Source of the DNA: Streptomyces avicenniae
Lineage (GTDB): Bacteria > Actinomycetota > Actinomycetes > Streptomycetales > Streptomycetaceae
Assembly (NCBI RefSeq): GCF_000719135.1
Contig: NZ_JOEK01000003.1
Location: 1 to 64,000, forward strand
Length of the DNA stretch: 64,000 bases
Direction of reading: 5' to 3'
Shown: piece by piece, positions 17,935 to 26,277 of the stretch
Position numbering within the stretch: position 1 is the stretch's first letter
How the letters are laid out: the number at the start of each line of letters is the position of its first letter
Translations under genes and position numbers: made by a program
The notes under the pieces: model-generated
Told to the model about the DNA's origin: nothing
The model's input: the letters and a program-made list of their open reading frames with translations, nothing else
Databases searched by the model: none

Positions 17935-18001
17935 GTGACGGCACGGCTATGCCTTAGATTCGTCTGTGCAATCGGCCAGGGGACGAGGAAGGCGCTGCTT
18001 G

Positions 18002-18463
18002 ATGGACGCGGTGGACAGACAGCTCATTCAGGCGCTGCGGGAGAACGGCCGCGCGTCCTACGCGGAGTTGGGCCGCCTCGTCGGCCTGTCGGGGCCGAGC
18101 GTCACCGATCGCATCAACCGGCTGGAGGGCGCCGGTGTCCTGACCGGCTACCGCGCGACGGTGGACGCGCGCTCGCTCGGCCTCGGTGTGACCGCGCTGA
18201 TCGGCATCCAGCTCTCCGACTCGGTCGATCACGAGGAAGTGGCCGACCGGCTGCGGGACTTCGCCGAGATCGAGGACTGCTGGTTCATCGCGGGCGACGA
18301 CTCGTACATGATCAAGATCAGGGCGGGTGACGTGGACGGCCTGGAGCGCACGGTCCGCCGGCTCTCCGGGACCGCCGGGGTCTCGCGCACGCGGACCACC
18401 GTCGTGCTGTCCACCAAGTGGGAGAACCGGGTCGGCCACCTGCCGGAGGGCGAGCGGGCGTAG
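18002..18463 (+). CDS. Lrp/AsnC family transcriptional regulator
   Basis: This 153-residue regulator has an N-terminal helix-turn-helix (VDRQLIQALRENGRASYAELGRLVGLSGPSVTDRINRLEGAGVL) and a C-terminal RAM ligand-binding domain (ALIGIQLSDSVDHEEVADRL through TTVVLSTKWENR). ATG 18002 was chosen because GAGGAAGG lies about 9 bases upstream. It sits between ubiX and mqnE on the same strand, 34 bases before mqnE. This suggests, without proving, a role in controlling the menaquinone genes. Confidence 0.92.
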   Translation: MDAVDRQLIQALRENGRASYAELGRLVGLSGPSVTDRINRLEGAGVLTGYRATVDARSLGLGVTALIGIQLSDSVDHEEVADRLRDFAEIEDCWFIAGDDSYMIKIRAGDVDGLERTVRRLSGTAGVSRTRTTVVLSTKWENRVGHLPEGERA

Positions 18464-18497
18464 GCTCGTCGGTCGGAGCGACTAGGAGGCGTGACGT

Positions 18498-19664
18498 ATG
18501 GACGCTGGGCTCAAGCGGGAGCTGGAGGAGAAGGTCCGCGCAGGTGAGCGGCTTTCCCGTGAGGACGGGATCGCGCTCTACGCGTCCGACGACCTGGCCT
18601 GGCTCGGCGGGCTGGCCCACGAGGTGCGGACGCGGAAGAACGGCGACGTCGTCTACTTCAACGTCAACCGGCACCTCAACATGACCAATGTCTGCACGGC
18701 CTCGTGCGCCTACTGCTCGTTCCAGCGCAAGCCGGGCGAGAAGGACGCGTACACCATGCGCATCGAGGAGGCCGTGCGGCTCGCGAAGGCGATGGAGGGC
18801 GACCGGCTCACCGAACTGCACATCGTCAACGGCCTGCATCCCTCGCTGCCCTGGCGCTACTACCCGCGCTCGCTGCGCGCGCTGAAGGAGGCCCTGCCGG
18901 ACGCCGTGTCGCTGAAGGCGTTCACCGCGACCGAGATCCATCACTTCGAGACCATTTCCGGTCTGTCCGCGTCCGAGATCCTCGACGAGCTGATCGACGC
19001 CGGTCTTGAATCGCTCACCGGCGGTGGCGCCGAGATCTTCGACTGGGAGGTGCGGCAGCACATCGTCGATCACCGCACCCACTGGGAGGACTGGTCGCGC
19101 ATCCACCGCCTGGCGCACGAGAAGGGCCTCAAGACGCCCTCCACCATGCTCTACGGCCACATCGAGGAGCCCAGGCACCGCGTGGACCACGTCCTGCGGC
19201 TGCGTGAACTCCAGGACGAGACCGGCGGCTTCCAGGTCTTCATCCCGCTGCGCTACCAGCACGACTTCGTGGACATGAAGGACGGCAAGGTCCGCAACCG
19301 CCTCCAGGCCCGCACCACCATGGCCACCGGCGCCGAGGCCCTGAAGACGTTCGCCGTCTCGCGCCTGCTGTTCGACAACGTCCCGCACGTCAAGGTCTTC
19401 TGGGTGATGCACGGCGTGCAGACGGCGCAGCTCGCCCTCCAGCACGGCGCGGACGACATGGACGGCTCGGTCGTCGAGTACAAGATCACGCACGACGCCG
19501 ACAACTACGGCACGCCCAACAAGCTGACCCGCGACGACCTGCTCGACCTGATCCGCGACGCGGGCTTCCGTCCCGTCGAGCGCAACACGCGCTATGAGGT
19601 CGTCAACGAGTACGACGGACCCGACCCGGCCCGGCGCGAGGCGCCGCAGCCGATGCGCCTGTGA
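18498..19664 (+). CDS. mqnE: Aminofutalosine synthase MqnE (radical SAM)
   Basis: This 388-residue radical SAM enzyme binds its [4Fe-4S] cluster through C66, C70 and C73 (CTASCAYC). In the futalosine pathway MqnE joins 3-(1-carboxyvinyloxy)benzoate, the MqnA product, to SAM-derived adenosine, giving aminofutalosine. The HHFETISGLSASEILDELIDAGLESLTGGGAEIFDWEVR region is characteristic of MqnE rather than MqnC. An AGGAGG site precedes ATG 18498. Its stop overlaps the GTG of the following GNAT gene, so the two are translationally coupled. Confidence 0.96.
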   Translation: MDAGLKRELEEKVRAGERLSREDGIALYASDDLAWLGGLAHEVRTRKNGDVVYFNVNRHLNMTNVCTASCAYCSFQRKPGEKDAYTMRIEEAVRLAKAMEGDRLTELHIVNGLHPSLPWRYYPRSLRALKEALPDAVSLKAFTATEIHHFETISGLSASEILDELIDAGLESLTGGGAEIFDWEVRQHIVDHRTHWEDWSRIHRLAHEKGLKTPSTMLYGHIEEPRHRVDHVLRLRELQDETGGFQVFIPLRYQHDFVDMKDGKVRNRLQARTTMATGAEALKTFAVSRLLFDNVPHVKVFWVMHGVQTAQLALQHGADDMDGSVVEYKITHDADNYGTPNKLTRDDLLDLIRDAGFRPVERNTRYEVVNEYDGPDPARREAPQPMRL

Positions 19665-20221
19665 CCGCCGCGCCCGGCCCCGGCGGCACGCGGCAGCGCC
19701 TGCGGTTCGACCTCGACCCGGCGCCCACCCAGGCGCTGCGTGAGGGGCTCGCCGCGCTGTGGGTGGACGTGACGAACGCGGGCGGCGCCGTCGGCTTCGT
19801 GCCGCCCGTCACGTCGGAGGACGTCGAGCCCGCGCTGCGCCGCCACCTCGTCGGCATGGCCGAGGGCACCACGCGCCTGCTCGTCGGCCACGCCGAGGAC
19901 GGGAGGCCGCTGGCCACCGCCTTCCTGCGGCGCAACGACCACCGCCTGATGCGGCACTGGGTCGGCCTCGTGACCGTCATGGTCCACCCCGCCCTCCAAG
20001 GCGGCGGCGTCGGCCGCGACCTCATGGCCGCCGCAGCGTCCGCCGCCCGCCGCGTCGATCCGGGATTCACCGGCATCCGCCTGACCTGCCGCGGCGGGCT
20101 CGGCCTCGAACGCTTCTACACGTCCTGCGGCTACCGCGAGGTCGGACGCGTCCCCGGGGCCATCAAGGTCGCGGAGGGCGACCACCGCGACGACATCACC
20201 TTCTGGCTCCCGCTCGGCTGA
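19661..20221 (+). CDS. GNAT family N-acetyltransferase
   Basis: This 186-residue GNAT protein carries VTVMVHPALQGGGVGRDLMAAAASAAR (the Q-G-G-G-V-G CoA loop) and a late LGLERFYTSCGYREVGRVPGAI motif B. Its GTG start overlaps the mqnE stop by four bases (GTGA), so it is probably co-translated with mqnE. No known futalosine step needs an acetyltransferase, so its role is open. Confidence 0.88.
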   Translation: MTAAPGPGGTRQRLRFDLDPAPTQALREGLAALWVDVTNAGGAVGFVPPVTSEDVEPALRRHLVGMAEGTTRLLVGHAEDGRPLATAFLRRNDHRLMRHWVGLVTVMVHPALQGGGVGRDLMAAAASAARRVDPGFTGIRLTCRGGLGLERFYTSCGYREVGRVPGAIKVAEGDHRDDITFWLPLG

Positions 20222-20283
20222 CCCGCCCGTCGTGGCGGCCGGGCCCCGTGCTTGACTGGACGGGCGTTCAAAGGAGGACGATC

Positions 20284-20589
20284 GTGACCACCACCCAGGA
20301 CACCGGCGCCCCGCGGCACGCCGCCCTGCGCTACAGCCTGATGCGGCTGGCCGTCTTCGCCGCGTGCCTCGTGAGCGTCGCGGTGCTCGCGTACGTCGGC
20401 GTCCTCCCGGAGTCCATCGGCACCTCGAACCCGCTGTGGATCGTGCTGCTCGCCCTCGTGTTCTCCGCGCCGATCAGCTTCGTCGTGCTGCGGCGGCAGC
20501 GGGACGCGATGTCCCAGCAGGTCGCGCCGCACGTCCAGCGCGCCATGGGCAGGATCAACGCGAACCGTGCCATGGAGGACGAGGACTGA
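20284..20589 (+). CDS. DUF4229 family small membrane protein
   Basis: This 101-residue protein has two membrane helices (RLAVFAACLVSVAVLAYVGVL and LWIVLLALVFSAPISFVVL), then RRQRDAMSQQVAPHVQRAMGRINANRAMEDED. This matches the actinobacterial DUF4229 family, often found beside mqnE. AAAGGAGG precedes GTG 20284. The function is unknown. Confidence 0.82.
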   Translation: MTTTQDTGAPRHAALRYSLMRLAVFAACLVSVAVLAYVGVLPESIGTSNPLWIVLLALVFSAPISFVVLRRQRDAMSQQVAPHVQRAMGRINANRAMEDED

Positions 20590-20618
20590 CGTCCCCCTCC
20601 CCGCACCCCCCGCACGTC

Positions 20619-20647
20619 ACGGCCCGGCGGCCCCACCGCCGGGCCGT
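20619..20647 (+). terminator. Hairpin terminator after the mqnE-DUF4229 genes
   Basis: A perfect 12-bp inverted repeat (ACGGCCCGGCGG and complement, 5-base loop) lies 30 bases after the DUF4229 stop. It likely ends the transcript before the separately promoted leader peptide and symporter. Confidence 0.65.
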
Positions 20648-20810
20648 CCGCGTCGCCGGGTGATCCGGACCACTCGCCGCGGACCTGCCGGGCCTGCCCC
20701 CGGAACCATCTCCCTTGCCCCACAGGGCACTTGACGCCTCCCCTGCGGACCGCCCCCCGGGCCCCCGCCGCGACGGCGTCCAGGGGGCCGTTCACCTGCC
20801 GGACGGACCC

Positions 20811-20839
20811 GTGACGCCGCTCCGGCGCGGTGCTACCGT
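20811..20839 (+). promoter_or_regulatory. Promoter of a leaderless leader-peptide mRNA
   Basis: GTGACG (20811-20816) and TACCGT (20834-20839) are 17 bases apart. The hexamer at -10 ends 7 bases before the leader-peptide ATG, and there is no Shine-Dalgarno sequence. Transcription would therefore start at or next to the ATG, as in leaderless actinobacterial uORFs. Confidence 0.55.
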
Positions 20840-20846
20840 GCTTTGC

Positions 20847-20945
20847 ATGAACACCGCAGCCGCGCACATCTCTGTCCCGGGCATTCTGCTCGTGGCGCGC
20901 CTGCACATCGACCTCTGCCGCTGTGTCACCGCGGCCTGTCGCTGA
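20847..20945 (+). CDS. Cys-rich leader peptide upstream of the symporter gene
   Basis: This is a 32-residue ORF that begins at ATG 20847 without a ribosome binding site. It contains VARLHIDLCRC and ends TAACR, giving three cysteines in the last nine residues. The R-x-H-I/V-D-L-x-R core is the signature of actinobacterial putative leader peptides found before sulfur-metabolism and cyst(e)ine genes. In mycobacteria similar leaderless polycysteine uORFs make downstream expression respond to cysteine. It lies 109 bases before the TcyP-like symporter. I infer that ribosome progress over the Cys codons gates that gene. It is regulatory rather than enzymatic. Confidence 0.72.
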   Translation: MNTAAAHISVPGILLVARLHIDLCRCVTAACR

Positions 20946-21054
20946 ACGTCTGTCCTCACCCCTGACCGACTGACCCGCACCAGCGACCCACCCCCGCGCA
21001 CGCCCGTACCGGTGTGCCCGGAAACTCCACTCCCCGAATCACCCTGACCGGAGT

Positions 21055-22401
21055 ATGCCTGTGTCCTCCCCGACCCCCGCCTCGGCCACGGCGCCGAGAC
21101 GTCCCCGGATATCCCTGCCGCCCTTCTGGGTGCAGATCCTCGCCGGTCTCGTGCTGGGCGTCCTGCTCGGCTGGATCGCCCGCAGCGGCGACGTGGACTG
21201 GCTCGGCCGCACCCTGGAGGAGATCGGCGGGCGGTTCGTCCAGCTGCTGCGCGTGGCGGTCGGCCCCCTGGTCTTCTTCGCCATCGCCGTGTCGATCACC
21301 AGCCTGCGGAACGTCTCCAACGCCGCCCGGCTCGCAGGCCGGACCCTCCTGTGGTTCCTGGCCACCTCGCTCATCGCCGTCGCCATCGGCATCGTGATCG
21401 GCCTGGTCACCAACCCGGGCAGCGGCACCGGCCTCACCCCCGCCGACGGTGAGCTGCCGCAGTCCGAGGGCTCGTGGATCGACTTCCTCACCGGCATGAT
21501 CCCCGAGAACATCGTCACGCCGTTCGCGGACCTCGAAGTCCTCCAGATCGTCTTCCTCGGCGCCGTCGTCGGCATCGCCGCCCTGAAGATGGGCGACCGC
21601 GCCCAGCCGCTGATCTCCTTCGGAGAAACGGTTCTCGAGCTGCTCCAGAAGGCCCTGTGGTGGATCATCCGCCTCGCCCCGCTCGGCACGGTCGGCCTGA
21701 TCGGCCGCTCGATCAACGAGTACGGCTGGGACCTGATCGGCGACTACGCGACCTTCACCGCGGACGTGTACATCGGCTGCGCCCTCGTGCTCTTCGGCGT
21801 CTACCCGCTGCTGCTGCGCTTCGCCGCCGGTGTCAGCCCGGTCCAGTTCTTCCGCGCCGCGTGGCCCGCGATCCAGCTGGCGTTCGTCTCCCGCTCCTCG
21901 ATCGGCACGCTCCCGGTGACCCAGAAGGTCACCGAGCGTCTCGGCGTCCCGCGTGAGTACAACTCCTTCGCCGTCCCGTTCGGCGCCACCACCAAGATGG
22001 ACGGCTGCGCCGCGATCTACCCGGCGCTGGCCGCGATCTTCGTCGCCGAGATCTTCGACGTCAGCCTGGGCGTGCAGGACTACATCCTCATCGTCTTCGT
22101 CTCGGTCATCGGCTCCGCGGCGACCGCGGGCCTGACCGGCGCGACGATCATGACCACGCTGACCCTCTCGACGCTGGACCTCCCGCTGGAGGGCGTCGGC
22201 CTGCTGCTGGCGATCGACCCGATCCTCGACATGATCAGGACCGCCACCAACGTGGCGGGCCAGGCCGCGGTCCCGGTGATCGTCGCCGCGCGCGAGAAGA
22301 TCCTGAACCGCGAGGCGTACGACCACGCGACGAGCTTCGACTTCGACGAGCCCGTCGTGGAGGACGACCGCCGCCCGGCCGAGGACAAGGTCCCCGCCTG
22401 A
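21055..22401 (+). CDS. Dicarboxylate/amino acid:cation symporter (TcyP/DctA-type)
   Basis: This 448-residue DAACS-family transporter has about eight helices and re-entrant loops. Family motifs are visible: SRSSIGTLPV (the serine-rich HP1 loop, usually SSSxATLP), FAVPFGATTKMDGCAA (equivalent of the N-M-D-G-T motif in helix 7) and MTTLTLSTLDLP (HP2). Members import glutamate, C4-dicarboxylates or L-cystine. The Cys-rich leader peptide just upstream makes cystine a reasonable guess, but the sequence alone does not fix the substrate. Confidence 0.87.
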   Translation: MPVSSPTPASATAPRRPRISLPPFWVQILAGLVLGVLLGWIARSGDVDWLGRTLEEIGGRFVQLLRVAVGPLVFFAIAVSITSLRNVSNAARLAGRTLLWFLATSLIAVAIGIVIGLVTNPGSGTGLTPADGELPQSEGSWIDFLTGMIPENIVTPFADLEVLQIVFLGAVVGIAALKMGDRAQPLISFGETVLELLQKALWWIIRLAPLGTVGLIGRSINEYGWDLIGDYATFTADVYIGCALVLFGVYPLLLRFAAGVSPVQFFRAAWPAIQLAFVSRSSIGTLPVTQKVTERLGVPREYNSFAVPFGATTKMDGCAAIYPALAAIFVAEIFDVSLGVQDYILIVFVSVIGSAATAGLTGATIMTTLTLSTLDLPLEGVGLLLAIDPILDMIRTATNVAGQAAVPVIVAAREKILNREAYDHATSFDFDEPVVEDDRRPAEDKVPA

Positions 22402-22425
22402 CCCGGCCCCGCACCGCACGACCCC

Positions 22426-22456
22426 AGGTCCCCGCGCCTCCCCGGCGCGGGGACCT
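22426..22456 (+). terminator. Hairpin terminator after the symporter
   Basis: A perfect 13-bp stem (AGGTCCCCGCGCC and complement) with a 5-base loop lies 25 bases after the symporter stop and is followed by a short T-containing stretch. Confidence 0.75.
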
Positions 22457-22504
22457 TCGTGTGTCCGGGGGCGGTGTCAGTGGCACGGCGTAACCTTCCG
22501 GGCC

Positions 22505-23710
22505 ATGGCGATGAAGGATGTCACGCGGCGCGAGATCCTGTTGGCGATGCAGGAGTACGACCGGCTGGGGCAGGACGACTTCCTCGCCACCTACGGATTC
22601 CACCGGTCCCTGGTGTACCGCGTCTCGCACGAGGGGCGCTTGTACGACTCCAAGGCGATCGTCGGGGTCGCGCACCGGTACCTGCCGGACGGCGAGGCCC
22701 TGCGGCCCGACCAGCTCAGCGGCGGCCACGGGCACGCGCTCGACGTGCTGCGGCGGGAGGGCTTCACCGTCGTCGGCCGGACGGCGCCCGTCCTCACGGT
22801 CGGCGCACTGCTCGACAGGCTGCGGCGCGCCAGGCCCGGCCGCGCGTCGGGCCGCCCGTCGCTGCACCAGGCCGTCGCCCTGGCCTGGGCGGTCGGCCGC
22901 GCCGGGCGGGGAGAGGAACGGCTGGTGGCCTGGAGCGAGACCGAGCGGGAGGTGGAGGGCCTGCTGCGCGAGCACGGCGTCAACGGGGAACGGCCGCGCG
23001 CCGACTACCCGGTCGCCGCGCTCGCCAGGGCCGGGATCTGGGACCTGCCGGGGCGGCGGGGCGAGGTCCCGACGGCGCACGGGGACGGCGAAGTGCGCCG
23101 CTGGTTCGCCGAGCGGCAGCCGGTGAGCGGCCTGGAGGAGCAGGTGTACGAGACGCTGCGCGTCTCCGGCGCGGCCCGGGTCGCCACCGTCGATCTCCTG
23201 GTCGAGCGGTACTTCCCGGGGACCGACCCCGCGGGCCTGCTCGCCGCGGTGGGCCTGTGGGACGAGTCGGTGGCGGACGACGCGCCCGACGCGCCTGCCT
23301 TGCCCGCGGTCCCAGAGGAGGACGCCGCCGCTGAGTACCGGCGCCTGTGCGCCCTGGTGGAACGGGCCGAGGAGCGCGACGGCCGTGGGCGGCGGACCTC
23401 CCGGGTGGGCAGCGATCCGATACGGTCGGCCGCCGCGCGGCGGGCCGTGCTGACGCGCTGCGGCGGCCGGTGCGAGAACCCGGGATGCACCGGCCAGCCG
23501 CACGACGTGTCGCGCGCGGGCGAGCCGCTGCTTGAGGTGGACCACGTGCGCGATCTCGCGGGCGGCGGGCGTGACCATCCCGAGCAGATGGCCGCCCTGT
23601 GCCCCAACTGCCATGCGATCAAGACGCGGGGCAGCCGGGGCGAGGAACTGCGCGCCGTGCTCCTGGCCGTCGCGGTGGAACGCCACCTGTCCGCGTCCCG
23701 AGCGGTGTGA
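22505..23710 (+). CDS. ScoMcrA-like HNH endonuclease (putative phosphorothioate-DNA restriction enzyme)
   Basis: This 401-residue protein has three parts. Residues ~1-90 (TRREILLAMQEYDRLG, then YDSKAIVGVAHRY) resemble the N-terminal head of ScoMcrA. Residues ~97-220 resemble the sulfur-binding domain, including RPSLHQAVALAWAVGR and the DYPVAALARAGIWDLP segment, where Tyr-Pro and a nearby Ala contact phosphorothioate sulfur in ScoMcrA. Residues ~300-385 form an HNH nuclease: CENPGC (323-328), EVDHV (D346, H347), then CPNCHAIKT (366-374). ScoMcrA cleaves phosphorothioated or methylated DNA as a type IV restriction enzyme. The SRA domain for methylcytosine is not seen here, suggesting phosphorothioate-only targeting. 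No methylase or dnd gene is adjacent. Confidence 0.82.
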   Translation: MAMKDVTRREILLAMQEYDRLGQDDFLATYGFHRSLVYRVSHEGRLYDSKAIVGVAHRYLPDGEALRPDQLSGGHGHALDVLRREGFTVVGRTAPVLTVGALLDRLRRARPGRASGRPSLHQAVALAWAVGRAGRGEERLVAWSETEREVEGLLREHGVNGERPRADYPVAALARAGIWDLPGRRGEVPTAHGDGEVRRWFAERQPVSGLEEQVYETLRVSGAARVATVDLLVERYFPGTDPAGLLAAVGLWDESVADDAPDAPALPAVPEEDAAAEYRRLCALVERAEERDGRGRRTSRVGSDPIRSAAARRAVLTRCGGRCENPGCTGQPHDVSRAGEPLLEVDHVRDLAGGGRDHPEQMAALCPNCHAIKTRGSRGEELRAVLLAVAVERHLSASRAV

Positions 23711-23762
23711 AGGGGAGGTTCGGTGGGGAGGGTGGGGGAGGCGATTTTGTCGGGAACGCGGC

Positions 23763-23827
23763 GGGGGGCTCACGGGGGGCTCGTGCCACGCATCGGGTGA
23801 ACCCCCCCGGTGTGCATGTGAACCCCC
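23763..23827. repeat. Cluster of four GGGGG(G)YTCAC-type motifs
   Basis: GGGGGGCTCAC at 23763-23773 and a variant at 23774-23785 are in direct orientation. GTGAACCCCC at 23797 and 23818 is the inverted form, its two copies 21 bases (two helical turns) apart. The cluster lies 80-145 bases before the anti-sigma-type ATPase gene and looks like an operator array for an unidentified regulator. Confidence 0.5.
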
Positions 23828-23908
23828 TTGCGACCGTCGCGAGTTGGCCCGTCCGGGTCCTTGACTGGAGACATGAGGACATGGCTTGGCTTATGGAGGG
23901 GGTACACA

Positions 23909-24445
23909 ATGACGTCGCCGTGGCCGCCCGCGCAGGAACTGCCCGTGCCCGCGGTGCGGCGAACGCCGTTGCTGCCCGTGGCGTTCTCCAGCGCCTACCG
24001 GTTCCGTTCACTCACACTCCCCGGTGACTCCCGCGACACCCCGGCGATAGCCAGGCACGCCGCGCGGGACACCCTCCACGACTGGGAACTGCCCTGGCTG
24101 GCCGACGACGTCGAGCTGTGCGCGTCCGAGCTGGTCGGCAACGCCGTGCGGCACGCGGCCGGCTTCGGGCGCATCATCGTCACCTTCCGCTTCTGGCCAC
24201 GCTGGCTGTTCGTCGAGGTCGCCGACGAGGACCCGGCGCCGCCCATGCTGCCGTCGGGCGATCCGCTCGACCCGCTCGGCGGCGACCCCGATCCGCTGCC
24301 GGAGCACGGCCGCGGCCTGTTCATCGTCCAGAGCCTCGCGGACGCCACCTGGTGGGCGCCGCGCGACGCGGGCGGCAAGAGCGTCTGCTGCCGTTTCGAC
24401 CTGGCGGGCGGCGCCGCGGGGGCCGGACGGGCGGGTGCCGCATGA
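23909..24445 (+). CDS. Anti-sigma/histidine kinase-like ATPase (RsbW type)
   Basis: This 178-residue GHKL-fold protein has the N box in LCASELVGNAVRHA, the G1 box as VADEDPAPP, and EHGRGLFIVQSLAD for G2. These standalone ATPases of Streptomyces resemble the SpoIIAB/RsbW anti-sigma kinases, which phosphorylate STAS proteins. ATG 23909 is preceded by GGAGGGGG with 7-base spacing. The stop overlaps the ATG of the following DUF7848 gene. The STAS protein at 7836 is too far away to be assumed a partner. Confidence 0.88.
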   Translation: MTSPWPPAQELPVPAVRRTPLLPVAFSSAYRFRSLTLPGDSRDTPAIARHAARDTLHDWELPWLADDVELCASELVGNAVRHAAGFGRIIVTFRFWPRWLFVEVADEDPAPPMLPSGDPLDPLGGDPDPLPEHGRGLFIVQSLADATWWAPRDAGGKSVCCRFDLAGGAAGAGRAGAA

Positions 24446-24675
24446 TGGTCACCCGCGCCGCCGACTGGGTCCTCGCGCCCGATCCGCACGGCGGGCCGCC
24501 GATCCACGCCGCCGAGTGCACCACGTGCCTGGAGGAGTCCCCGGCCGACACGAGCCGCGAGATCCCCGACGTCTGGTGCATGCGGCACTGCGCGGCCACC
24601 GGGCACACCGGCTACCGCGTCACGGCCACCACGTTCGTCCGCGCGGGGAGGCCGCCCGCGCGGCAGGGCCTGTGA
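24442..24675 (+). CDS. Small DUF7848-like protein
   Basis: This 77-residue protein contains AAECTTCLEESPADTSREIPDVWCMRHCAATGHTGYRV. It resembles small Streptomyces DUF7848 proteins that carry an ECTTCGxxS motif followed by W-x-x-x-H and HTGFR. The Cys/His spacing suggests metal binding. The gene is coupled to the upstream ATPase gene by an ATGA overlap, a common pairing in Streptomyces. Function is unknown. Confidence 0.78.
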   Translation: MMVTRAADWVLAPDPHGGPPIHAAECTTCLEESPADTSREIPDVWCMRHCAATGHTGYRVTATTFVRAGRPPARQGL

Positions 24676-24690
24676 GCGCCGTGCCCGGTC

Positions 24691-26277
24691 TCAGCACACG
24701 AGGTCGGGCTTCCGCCACGCACACTCGACGCCGTCCTCCGGCCCCGGGTCCGCCACCGCCCCGCCGGGCGGCGGGGGAACGGGCGCGGGGTGCGCGGTGT
24801 CAGGCGAGGCCAGCGCCGTGACGACGGCGTCCTCGATGTCCTTCGGCGCTGCGCCGAGGTAGTTGTTGAGCACGACGCTGAACACCAGCTCCCGCCCGTC
24901 CGCCGCCGTCACATAACCCGACAGGCCTGTGGCGCCCGTCAGCGAGCCGGACTTGGCGCGCGCGTTCCCCGCCGCGGGGGTGCCGCACATGCGGCTGCGC
25001 AGCGTGCCCCCGACGAGGCGGTCGGGCTCGCACGCGACGGGCAGCGCCGCGTACCAGGCGTCGAACCAGGGCTCGGCGCGCACCTCGGTCAGCAGGGTGG
25101 CGAGCGCGGCGGGCGGGACGACGTTCATCCGGGAGAGCCCCGAGCCGTCCACCTGCGTGTACGTCGCCGTCGCGACGCCGATCCGGTCCGCGTACGCGCG
25201 TACCGCCGCGAGGCCGTCACGCCAGGTGCCGCGCCCCGTCGTCGCGTACCCCATCGTCTTGACCAGCGCCTCGGCGTGCATGTTGTTGGACAGCTTCATG
25301 AAGGGCACCAGCAGTTCCGACAGCGGCATCGACGCGTGCGAGGCCAGCACCCGCGTCGCCCCCGCCGGTGTCGCGCGGCCGAGGACGACGTCGCCCGTGA
25401 CCCGTACGCCCTCGGCCGCCAGCGCGTCGGCGAGGACGGACGCGGCGTGCCCGGTGGGGTCGTCCACGGCGGTCCAGGACGTCACCGGTGCGGCGCCGAG
25501 GGGGATCCGGCCGCTGACGACGAGGGTGTTCGTGCCGTGCTCGCGCGTGACGCCGAGGGTGTTCGCGCTGCCGGACGGGCCGGTGGTGGCGCGGTTCTCG
25601 ACGGTCACCCAGTCGCCCGGCGGGGTGAGGGTGACGGTGGGCGGGGCGCCGTCGGTGGCGCCAGGGGCGGCGGAGACGCGGACGGTCCCGGCGTCGTAGT
25701 CGGTGTCGGGCGCGACGGTGAGCGCCGAGATCTGGGCGCTGTAGTAGTCGGCCTCCGTGTCCCAGGCCCAGGCGCGGCCGAGGCGGACGGAGTCGAAGCG
25801 GGTGTCGTCCGCGACCAGGTCGCCCCGGACGGTGGTGACGCCCGAGGCGGCGAGGTCGGCGGCCAGCGCGGCGTAGTCGGCGGCGAGCATCGTCGGGTCG
25901 CCCGAGCCGCGCAGGTGGAGGTCGCCGCGCAGCACGCCGCGGCGCGGGGTGGCGTCCGTGACGAGGTCGGTGGTGTAGCGGTGGTCGGGGCCGAGGACGT
26001 CCAGCGCGGCGGCCGAGGTGAGCAGCTTGGTGTTCGAGGCGGGCATCAGCCGGGTGTCGCCGCCGTGGTCGTAGAGGGTGGCGCCGGTCGCGGCGTCGCG
26101 GACGACGACACCGGCGAGCGCGCCGTCGAGGCGCGGGTCGGCGAGCAGCCGGTCGAGGGTGGCGGTGAGGGCGGGGGACGCCTGGTCGGCGCCCGCGGGG
26201 GCGCTCCAGCCGAGGGTGAGGGCCAGGCCGAGACCGGCCGCGACGGCGGCGGTGCGCCGGAACGGTGGGGGTGTCAT
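24691..26277 (-). CDS. dacB: D-alanyl-D-alanine carboxypeptidase/endopeptidase (PBP4 type)
   Basis: This 528-residue secreted class C penicillin-binding protein has a signal peptide ending near SAPAGA-DQ and the three active-site motifs: SNTK (S81, K84) after MPA, SNN in KLSNNMHAE, and KSG (for KTG) in ARAKSGSLTGATGLSGYV. It trims stem peptides or hydrolyses cross-links in peptidoglycan outside the membrane. The large insertion between the first and second motifs is usual for PBP4. The gene converges on the DUF7848 gene. Confidence 0.94.
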   Translation of the reverse strand: MTPPPFRRTAAVAAGLGLALTLGWSAPAGADQASPALTATLDRLLADPRLDGALAGVVVRDAATGATLYDHGGDTRLMPASNTKLLTSAAALDVLGPDHRYTTDLVTDATPRRGVLRGDLHLRGSGDPTMLAADYAALAADLAASGVTTVRGDLVADDTRFDSVRLGRAWAWDTEADYYSAQISALTVAPDTDYDAGTVRVSAAPGATDGAPPTVTLTPPGDWVTVENRATTGPSGSANTLGVTREHGTNTLVVSGRIPLGAAPVTSWTAVDDPTGHAASVLADALAAEGVRVTGDVVLGRATPAGATRVLASHASMPLSELLVPFMKLSNNMHAEALVKTMGYATTGRGTWRDGLAAVRAYADRIGVATATYTQVDGSGLSRMNVVPPAALATLLTEVRAEPWFDAWYAALPVACEPDRLVGGTLRSRMCGTPAAGNARAKSGSLTGATGLSGYVTAADGRELVFSVVLNNYLGAAPKDIEDAVVTALASPDTAHPAPVPPPPGGAVADPGPEDGVECAWRKPDLVC

